Shown piece by piece: positions 37,501 through 42,872 of a stretch of 50,818 nucleotides of DNA; the first letter of the stretch is position 1, and each line of letters begins with the position of its first letter. The stretch is taken from positions 1 to 50,818 of the forward strand of contig CACDFC010000007.1 of the NCBI GenBank assembly GCA_902552035.1. The letters are read 5' to 3'. Below the pieces are notes generated by a model. It had not been told where the DNA came from, made no database searches, and saw only the letters and a list, made by a program, of their open reading frames with translations. Origin of the DNA: an uncultured Pelagibacteraceae bacterium. Its GTDB lineage: Bacteria > Pseudomonadota > Alphaproteobacteria > Pelagibacterales > Pelagibacteraceae. The position numbers were made by a program, and so were the translations under genes.

Positions 37501-37936
37501 CTAATTGAATAATATGGTCAGGTTTTGGTTTATTTGAATACTTTGTATCAATTACTTCATAACTATAATCACCAAATTTTGATTTAAGTTCTTTATTAAT
37601 TATTAAAAAATCAAACTCCCCAGTCCATTTATCTTTCTTTAACCAACCACCATGAATAATATCCCAACCCTCTTTCATTGCCTGAATTGTTTTTGAGATT
37701 TTTTCCTCTCGTGTTAAATCGGGTTTTTTTAAATCCAATACTTTCTTGTGTTTCTTTTTAAGTTCTTTTAAATAATTTTTTTCATGTTGATTACCTTTTT
37801 CAAATCTTAATTTGTCATTAATATTAAGTTCGATTTTTTTAAGATTTAATTTTTTTTCATTAATTTCATTAAAAATTATATACTTACAACCCAAGTACTT
37901 TTTAAGCATAGTGGGTGAAAAAAGATTTTTTGACAT
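34568..37936 (-). CDS. RecB-like nuclease / RNase H-like / SF1 helicase fusion (TM0106-type)
   Basis: An 1122-residue protein with three parts. Residues 1-225 resemble a Cas4/RecB-type nuclease: GEFDFL (106-111), EVIDTK (127-132), QLGMYTY (144-150), and cysteines C17, C207, C210, C213 and C219 that could hold an Fe-S cluster. Residues about 312-500 look like a YprB-type RNase H-like exonuclease (FDIES at 318-322; YNKQDC at 489-494). Residues about 700-1122 are a UPF1/Dna2-like superfamily 1 helicase: GPPGTGKT (737-744), DEAG (853-856), GDQNQ (877-881), SPYNTQ (1015-1020), IDKFQGQE (1041-1048) and LNVAISRA (1077-1084). It likely unwinds and degrades DNA. The 5' gene neighbour is 3 bases away. 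Confidence 0.88.
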   Translation of the reverse strand: MSKNLFSPTMLKKYLGCKYIIFNEINEKKLNLKKIELNINDKLRFEKGNQHEKNYLKELKKKHKKVLDLKKPDLTREEKISKTIQAMKEGWDIIHGGWLKKDKWTGEFDFLIINKELKSKFGDYSYEVIDTKYSNKPKPDHIIQLGMYTYMLENTQGVLPKRFTIVLKDMVRENVQVNQVNEFFKIHRENYEKFVGNGVDKQKPERCSFCSTCEWQEECEKIWIKEDNLNQVGGLTKVHLKKLLELKIDTANKLSKQNPDKILKGFRKEISQRLITQAKLQKEYEKTNVPIHQPNPNNLNGIKGFNLLPEPSECDLYFDIESVEDHIYSGGLEYLLGIYYIENGKEKFKALWSHNKEDEKKNLIKFFDFTKSHFKKYPNSKIYHYGSYEITALLKLTSFHKVKGIEYDHYLNLNKFVNLLEVNRQGLFISENSYSLKNIEKFYEFKREGDVQRGDASQEYYIEWLETQDQNFLDEIESYNKQDCDSTYQLHRWLLDIKPSESSWFVSQKKDNEMELRDWEVDMITYQEKVEKSKIQNKQIKQLMSDIIGFYNREDKPAWREFFDRRSKSDEELIDDPECIGNMKSNGEPTTDKRSLLYSYKFEDQDFKLRKSKKTVIANNQDIEQNDYAGTIIDIDYKKKELLLKRGKSQGILPQILSIGPDKPRPNTKLISNTYKFIDTLINNEKKYKALNDFLEKKHPNIKGIKNGEKIVKSDNFSKEIPKIISNLEDSFIYIQGPPGTGKTFQASNAIIELLKQNKKIAITGLSHKVIHNLLQRIEDMAKEKQFNFVGYKRGNLEDEDTIFKGEFIKTYEKDPVFMDALKEDNVGQIFAGTKYHLASSFYDEKIDYLFIDEAGQVSLADLISTGNIAKNIVLIGDQNQLGQPIRGTHPNESGQSILDYLLEGKDTIPEDRGIFLNKTYRLNSKINEFISSNFYEDRLICDERTDKRIIKFEKKSLIKKHGIHYIQMDHKNNVQTSIEEFEVVKDLMQQLIGSEFDDNGKKRKLNVDDFLIISPYNTQVNLLISKLEESKIKNPRVGTIDKFQGQEAPITIISMTSSDNDSLPRNKEFFFSRNRLNVAISRAQVASIILFNPQLLDSSPKNLDHIKLMNNFFKFINLKCN

Positions 37937-37939
37937 TAT

Positions 37940-38461
37940 TTAATTTTCTAACAAATTCCAGTTATTGTGATATTTACTCCATTTTCTTCTCCAACCACAC
38001 CAGTAATGATCTTTACTCTCTTGTAAAAATAACGCTCTATGAGAAGTAATTTTTCTTTTTGTACCATCGCGTTTTTTTCCTTTATGATAAACTTCATTTG
38101 ATTGTTTTAATTCTTTACTTACTATTTGGGTTGGAATAATAAAATACTCTTGAACCTTACCTTCTCTCACCCCACAAAGAATAACAAAATCATCTTTATT
38201 TTTCTCATCTAAATCTAGAAATATTTCACCATTTTTTTTTGCGTTATATTGAATTGTGCCAAAATCATTATTCCACAAACTATATGACTTAACTCTTAAT
38301 AATCTCTTTTTATTTTTTTTTACGGCGAATAAATCGTAAACAGCAGCATTTTGAATATTTGAATTAAAGTTTCCCACTAACCAATCTCTACCTGTAAGTT
38401 CTAATTCAACTGAAAGTTCACCAATACGACCAACGGATTGTGCGCTTTTACCTTGTGTCAT
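37940..38461 (-). CDS. Small PD-(D/E)XK-like protein
   Basis: A 173-residue protein whose first 60 residues resemble a PD-(D/E)XK core: GRIGELSVELEL with E15, then YDLFAV with D43, then LLRVKSY with K58. The usual E or Q two residues before the lysine is an arginine (R56) here, so the active site is atypical. The C-terminal half has a KRDGTKRKI basic stretch and several tryptophans, perhaps binding DNA. It overlaps the GIY-YIG gene by 1 base and lies 3 bases before the helicase gene. It may be a nuclease or a catalytically dead targeting subunit; I recognise no named family. Confidence 0.65.
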   Translation of the reverse strand: MTQGKSAQSVGRIGELSVELELTGRDWLVGNFNSNIQNAAVYDLFAVKKNKKRLLRVKSYSLWNNDFGTIQYNAKKNGEIFLDLDEKNKDDFVILCGVREGKVQEYFIIPTQIVSKELKQSNEVYHKGKKRDGTKRKITSHRALFLQESKDHYWCGWRRKWSKYHNNWNLLEN

Positions 38462-39066
38462 TACTCATATTCTCTTCGCAACTCTGACATTGTCTTTCCG
38501 TTATAACTCCACCATATTGGTCCTTGAACTGCTGCCCAGTCATAACCCATATCTCTTAAAACAATATCTGCAGCATCTGATAATGATGTGATTTTATCTC
38601 TAAACTTTACTTTTGTATCATCATGAATTTCACAGGTAATTGTCTTATCTTTTACAAATTCTAAGATTGTACCTGGTTTTAAATTAATCATGTCAAAATT
38701 AAATTTTTTTCTAATTTTTCTAGCATTTTCTAGTGCCTGCTTATCCTGAGGTGTTTCAACAATATCATCAGCAGGAGTAACATTTTTACCTCCCATGACC
38801 TCTGCTATTTCTAAAATTGCTTTTGCTTGTTCGGGTGTTGAATTAAAAAATTCTCTGTTTTGTCTTATTCTTTTATCATCTAAACCCTCATGAATTTTTT
38901 TTTCAATAACCTTCGCGTCTTGAACTTCAACTGCATAGTAACATTCAAATGGAAGCGGTGTAGATGTGTTATCCAACTCCTTCATTCTTCTTTCAAGGTT
39001 ATCTGTAATGCCAATTTTAATCGTATCAGGCATCGATTGATTTGTTAAAATATAAACTATTTTCAT
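38461..39066 (-). CDS. GIY-YIG nuclease (T5orf172/MUG113-like) with RAMA-like domain
   Basis: A 201-residue two-domain protein. Residues 1-85 are GIY-YIG-like in the T5orf172/MUG113 style: VYIL (4-7), IKIGIT (16-21), RR (26-27), EKKIH (55-59) and NREFF (70-74). Residues about 129-198 (LKPGTIL, SLSDAADIVL, WWSYNGKTMSELRR) match the pattern of the RAMA domain at the end of CcrM in this same window (KPG start, a helix after the basic strand, a W-x-x-NG-type end and a final DLR/ELR). RAMA domains are predicted readers of modified DNA. First gene of the five-gene minus-strand island operon; its promoter region holds the right-hand repeats. Confidence 0.75.
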   Translation of the reverse strand: MKIVYILTNQSMPDTIKIGITDNLERRMKELDNTSTPLPFECYYAVEVQDAKVIEKKIHEGLDDKRIRQNREFFNSTPEQAKAILEIAEVMGGKNVTPADDIVETPQDKQALENARKIRKKFNFDMINLKPGTILEFVKDKTITCEIHDDTKVKFRDKITSLSDAADIVLRDMGYDWAAVQGPIWWSYNGKTMSELRREYE

Positions 39067-39085
39067 GAATATAATTTTACCCCAA

Positions 39086-39153
39086 TTCTCAATGAAGTCT
39101 AGAAACGGGGTTTTTGAAAAAAGGTCAAACTTTCAATGAAATCTTCAATGAAG
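39086..39153. repeat. TTCAATGAA-type repeats, right arm-type sites
   Basis: TTCTCAATGAAG (39086-39097, imperfect), TTTCAATGAAA (39131-39141) and CTTCAATGAAG (39143-39153) match the tandem repeats of the left end. They sit between the operon start at 39066 and the right boundary repeat, at about the same distance from the boundary as on the left. They may be integrase arm sites or operators of the operon. Confidence 0.65.
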
Positions 39154-39186
39154 TACTTAAATAACCTAGGTATTTTGGCATGATTT

Positions 39187-39214
39187 GGTTCTCGGGGGAC
39201 ACAGAACGCCCCTT
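39187..39214. repeat. Right boundary repeat with pseudoknot potential (attR-like)
   Basis: ACAGAACGCCCCTT (39201-39214) repeats 30238-30251 exactly and ends at the base before the thrC stop codon (39215-39217). GTTCT (39188-39192) can pair with AGAAC (39203-39207), and the G run at 39194-39198 with CCCC (39209-39212). On the thrC strand the structure would begin 2 bases after the stop codon. Confidence 0.65.
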
Positions 39215-40582
39215 TTAAATTTTGCTTTTTACAAATTTTTTTACCTCTTCAATATCGTTTCTTAAGATTTGAAAATTTTCTTCTTTATGAAGCACATGTG
39301 CAAGCTCCTTGGGTAACTCTTCATGCTTATTAATTGCATTTTTTGTAGCATCTGGAAATTTACAAGGGTGAGCTGTTGATAAAACCACACAATCATTAAA
39401 CGATAATTTTTTTGCAACCCCAACTCCTACCGCTGTATGAGGGTCTAATATCATATTATTTTTCTCATAATTTTTTTTAATTATATTTAAAGTTTCTTGT
39501 TCATTACAACTTTCTGAAAGGAAATCTTTTTGAATTATATCTAAATTTTTCTTTTCAATTTGATAAGAATTTTGCTTAACTTTCCTCATAATTTCACTTG
39601 TTTTTTCAGAGTTGGAATTATTTATATAATAAATTAATCTTTCAAAATTGCTTGCTAATTGAATATCCATACTAGGTGATGATGTTTCCTTAACTTCTTT
39701 TGAAATATAATCTCCTCTTGAAATGGCCCTATGAAGGATATCATTTTCATTTGTTGCTACGAGTAATTTATCAATTGGTAATCCCATTTTCTTTGACAGA
39801 TAGCCTGCAAAAACATCACCAAAGTTTCCTGTTGGAACTGAAAAAGAAATTTTTTCTTGGTCTAATTTAAAAAAAGAGTAAAAATAATATACTGTTTGAG
39901 CAACTATTCTTGCCCAATTAATTGAGTTAACACCTGACATATTTATTGATTTAGAAAACTCTAAATCTGAAAACATACTTTTAACTATGTTTTGGCAATC
40001 ATCAAAATTTCCATTAATTGCAATATTAAATACATTTTTTTCTTCTATTGTAGTCATTAATTTTCTTTGTACAGAGGAAATTCGATTATTTGGATGTAAA
40101 ACGAATATATTTAAATTAGATTTTCCTTTAATTGCATTTATGGCTGCAGCTCCAGTATCTCCAGAAGTTGCAACAACTATATTAATTTTTTTATCATTTT
40201 TAGATAAATAATATTCATATAAGTTTCCAATAAATTGCATTGCCACGTCTTTAAAAGCTAAAGTTGGACCGTGAAATAATTCTAATAATTTAAGTTCTCC
40301 AACCTCGGTTATTTTTACCACCTCTTTTTCTCTAAATGTTGAATATGATTTAGAAACCAAAGATGAAAGTTCGTTTTTTGTAATAAACTCAGAAGAAAAT
40401 TGGTTAATTATTTCAGTAGACAATTCATTATAATTTAAATTTTTTAGTTTTGATAATTCTTGAGTACCATACTTTTTTAATGATTTTGGTACATAAAGGC
40501 CACCATCATCAGCTAAGCCTTTAATAAAAACGTCTTTAAAACTATATTCTTTTAAATTATTTCTTGTACTTACATATTTCAT
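39215..40582 (-). CDS. thrC: Threonine synthase
   Basis: PLP enzyme converting O-phosphohomoserine to threonine. The 455 residues show the N-terminal YVSTRNN block (3-9), GGLYVPKSL near 27-35, the PLP-lysine block FHGPTLAFKDVAMQF near 103-117, ATSGDTGAAA near 138-147 and VPTGNFGDVFAGYL near 245-258. It is intact, so the island did not disrupt it even though the right boundary abuts its stop codon. It lies 41 bases downstream of ctaB on the same strand. Confidence 0.95.
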   Translation of the reverse strand: MKYVSTRNNLKEYSFKDVFIKGLADDGGLYVPKSLKKYGTQELSKLKNLNYNELSTEIINQFSSEFITKNELSSLVSKSYSTFREKEVVKITEVGELKLLELFHGPTLAFKDVAMQFIGNLYEYYLSKNDKKINIVVATSGDTGAAAINAIKGKSNLNIFVLHPNNRISSVQRKLMTTIEEKNVFNIAINGNFDDCQNIVKSMFSDLEFSKSINMSGVNSINWARIVAQTVYYFYSFFKLDQEKISFSVPTGNFGDVFAGYLSKKMGLPIDKLLVATNENDILHRAISRGDYISKEVKETSSPSMDIQLASNFERLIYYINNSNSEKTSEIMRKVKQNSYQIEKKNLDIIQKDFLSESCNEQETLNIIKKNYEKNNMILDPHTAVGVGVAKKLSFNDCVVLSTAHPCKFPDATKNAINKHEELPKELAHVLHKEENFQILRNDIEEVKKFVKSKI

Positions 40583-40623
40583 GATTTTTTTTTATCACTT
40601 TATTATAAAATAAATAGAATTAT

Positions 40624-41538
40624 TTATCTTATAATTTGATCAGCCAAAAATAGAACAAAAATCAAAAATAGATAGAAAATTGAGTATGAGAATACTTTTT
40701 TAGCCTTCTTAATTTCAAATTTGTTTTTCTTATATCTTAAGAGATCATAGCAAACATAATTATAATAAAAAGTAAGCATAAATGCGACAACTAGAAATAA
40801 CTCGCCTGCAAAACCTATTAAATAAGGAATTGAAATTATCGGCAACATAATTAATGAGTAAATAAAAATATTTTTCTTAGTCTCTTCGACTCCATTTGTA
40901 AGTGGTAACATTGGAATTTTTGCTTTTTCATAATCATCAGCTTTGTAAAGGCTTAATGCCCAAAAGTGTGATGGCGTCCAAAAAAATATAATTAAAAAAA
41001 ATGTAACTGGTTCAAATGTTAATGAGTTAGCTGCAATGGTCCAACCTATTACCGGCGGTAAAGCACCTGATGCACCTCCTATTACAATATTCTGAGGCGT
41101 TTTTCTTTTTAACCAAATTGTATAGACAAAAACATAGAATGCTATTGTTATAAATAGTAATAACGCTGAGAGAAAATTTGAAAAATAGTATAAACCTACT
41201 ACCGATAAGATTGACAATGTTATACCAAATATTAGTGCATGCTCTCTATTGACTTTTCCAGTGGGGATAGGTCTTAAACAAGTTCTAGTCATTAATTTAT
41301 CTAGGTCAGCTTCGTACCACATATTTAGAGCACCCGCCGCACCAGCCCCAATTGTTACAAAAAATATACTAATTATAGACTTGTCTAAAGCTATCGATGT
41401 TGGTGCGGTTAATAAACCAACAGTACATGTAAAGATCACAAGAGACATTACTCTTGGCTTCATTAATAATGCCAAAGATTTTAAATATTTAAATATATTA
41501 AACGAAACAGATTTGTTTTTTAAAATATTGCTTGTCAC
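40624..41538 (-). CDS. ctaB: Protoheme IX farnesyltransferase (heme O synthase)
   Basis: UbiA-family membrane enzyme adding a farnesyl group to heme B to give heme O, the precursor of heme A in the oxidase encoded upstream. The 304 residues carry about eight to nine helices with the first allylic-diphosphate motif region NMWYEADLDKLMTRTCLRP near 72-90 and a second near DDYEKAKIPMLP around 202-213. It lies 2 bases after the small membrane gene, within the cox operon. Confidence 0.95.
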   Translation of the reverse strand: MTSNILKNKSVSFNIFKYLKSLALLMKPRVMSLVIFTCTVGLLTAPTSIALDKSIISIFFVTIGAGAAGALNMWYEADLDKLMTRTCLRPIPTGKVNREHALIFGITLSILSVVGLYYFSNFLSALLLFITIAFYVFVYTIWLKRKTPQNIVIGGASGALPPVIGWTIAANSLTFEPVTFFLIIFFWTPSHFWALSLYKADDYEKAKIPMLPLTNGVEETKKNIFIYSLIMLPIISIPYLIGFAGELFLVVAFMLTFYYNYVCYDLLRYKKNKFEIKKAKKVFSYSIFYLFLIFVLFLADQIIR

Positions 41539-41540
41539 TT

Positions 41541-41804
41541 CTAATCAACATTAAGTGAAATGAATATTACTATTAAAATTAAGCCGATAATAAGAACATG
41601 ATTTCCTAAATCAAAAAATTCTACTTTACTATTTTTTTTATCAATTAATTTTCTATGAAGTGGAAGATTATCGTATGGATTGATCTTAATATTTTCACCA
41701 TCTTCTTTTTGCTTTTCCATCTTCATAGAAAATCCAAACCATGTAATGTAGATAAAGAAAATAAAAAATATTAGAAATCCAGCAAGTATATCGTATCCAT
41801 CCAT
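41541..41804 (-). CDS. Small membrane protein of the cox operon, unknown
   Basis: An 87-residue protein with an N-terminal helix (about residues 6-26, ILAGFLIFFIFFIYITWFGF), a charged middle segment, and a C-terminal helix (about 67-85). It sits between the subunit IV-like gene (3 bases) and ctaB (2 bases), which argues for a role in the oxidase or its assembly. It lacks the metal-binding residues expected of CtaG or of CcoS-like proteins, and I do not recognise a family. Confidence 0.75.
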   Translation of the reverse strand: MDGYDILAGFLIFFIFFIYITWFGFSMKMEKQKEDGENIKINPYDNLPLHRKLIDKKNSKVEFFDLGNHVLIIGLILIVIFISLNVD

Positions 41805-41807
41805 AAA

Positions 41808-42146
41808 TTATTCAACTCCAACAAAAAAATAAAATAATCTTGAAAAAAGAGTATATTGTCCTTCAGCAAACATTAAACCAACAAAACAAGCAATTGCTGT
41901 CATCGGCCATAATAAAACATTAACCATTGCATAACGCTCCCAAAACAAATGCATGAAAAACATCATTATCAAACCTGCCTTTAAAAACATAAAAAATAAT
42001 ATTAAACTCCATCTCAGCAAACCTTGAAACTGGTACCAATCTACTAAATATGAAAAAAAACTTAATACAAATAAAAGTCCCCAGATCCACAGGTAAATAC
42101 CAATGTTATGAGTGCTACCAGACTGTTTTTTTTCTGTATCTTTCAT
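41808..42146 (-). CDS. Cytochrome c oxidase subunit IV-like protein
   Basis: A 112-residue membrane protein with three hydrophobic helices, matching the prokaryotic subunit IV (CyoD/CoxD-like) pattern: IGIYLWIWGLLFVLSFFSYL near 17-36, LILFFMFLKAGLIMMFFMHLFWE near 49-71, and a third near 74-92. The FLKA...FFMHL element is typical of the family. It has no catalytic residues and probably stabilises the core. It lies 8 bases after the subunit III gene. Confidence 0.85.
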   Translation of the reverse strand: MKDTEKKQSGSTHNIGIYLWIWGLLFVLSFFSYLVDWYQFQGLLRWSLILFFMFLKAGLIMMFFMHLFWERYAMVNVLLWPMTAIACFVGLMFAEGQYTLFSRLFYFFVGVE

Positions 42147-42154
42147 AATTTAAA

Positions 42155-42865
42155 TTACCACAAATAAAAGAAAGCAAAAATAAAAACCCATACAAGATCC
42201 ACGAAGTGCCAGTATAAGCCTAGAATTTCAATTTCTACATAATCACCTTTAAGCTTTGTAAACCATCCTTTTTTTCCTGACTCATAATGACCAGCAAAAA
42301 CTTTATAAGCATAAATAAACAAAAAAATAACGCCTATAGAAACATGAAATCCATGAAAACCCGTGATCATAAAGAAAAATGAGCCAAATTGAGCTGCTCC
42401 AAATGGATTTTCCCAAGGTCTTACACCTTCATGAATTAGTTTAGACCATTCGAAAACTTGCATACCAACAAATGTAAGTCCACCAATAGCAGTAGCTAAT
42501 ACTAACCATCCACACATTTTTTTATTTTTCTCATAACCATATTTAACTGCTAGAGCCATTGTTCCACTGCTTGTTATCAGAACAAATGTCATTATAGCTA
42601 TAAGCAGTAGAGGAACTGGAACTCCAAATGCATCTAAGGCAAAAACTTCACTTGGATTTGGCCATTCTACCGGTGTTGAAGCTCTCCCCTTCATATAAGA
42701 AATTAAAAAACAACTAAATACAAAAGTATCACTAAGTAAAAAGATCCACATCATGGCTTTGCCCCAATGTACACCTTTAAACATAGTTTGATCTGATGCA
42801 GTATCCTCAGCCATTCCCTTAAACCCTGGTTTAAGTTCTAAGCCTTCTATTTTTGTATCAGACAT
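42155..42865 (-). CDS. coxC: Cytochrome c oxidase subunit III
   Basis: Core subunit III of the heme-copper oxidase; binds lipid and stabilises proton uptake. The 236 residues hold about five helices, starting with MMWIFLLSDTFVFSCFLISY near 38-57 and including the MITGFHGFHVSIGVIFLF block near 167-184 and the C-terminal YWHFVDLVWVFIFAFFYLW near 218-236. The five-helix form and direct position after coxA suggest it is the main subunit III. A second subunit III-like gene lies at 45877. Confidence 0.92.
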   Translation of the reverse strand: MSDTKIEGLELKPGFKGMAEDTASDQTMFKGVHWGKAMMWIFLLSDTFVFSCFLISYMKGRASTPVEWPNPSEVFALDAFGVPVPLLLIAIMTFVLITSSGTMALAVKYGYEKNKKMCGWLVLATAIGGLTFVGMQVFEWSKLIHEGVRPWENPFGAAQFGSFFFMITGFHGFHVSIGVIFLFIYAYKVFAGHYESGKKGWFTKLKGDYVEIEILGLYWHFVDLVWVFIFAFFYLW

Positions 42866-42872
42866 AAGGAAT

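Larger units (their letters stand above)
30238..39214. mobile_element. Defence-type genomic island bounded by 14-bp direct repeats
   Basis: About 9.0 kb between rnhA and thrC, two core genes that belong to a conserved neighbourhood. It is bracketed by exact copies of ACAGAACGCCCCTT, with TTCAATGAA-type repeats just inside each end. The contents are all accessory: two plus-strand genes (30678, 31128) and five nearly contiguous minus-strand genes (32129-39066) for methyltransferases, nucleases and a helicase. No integrase, transposase or resolvase is recognisable, so mobility, if any, would need help in trans or was lost. Confidence 0.65.
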
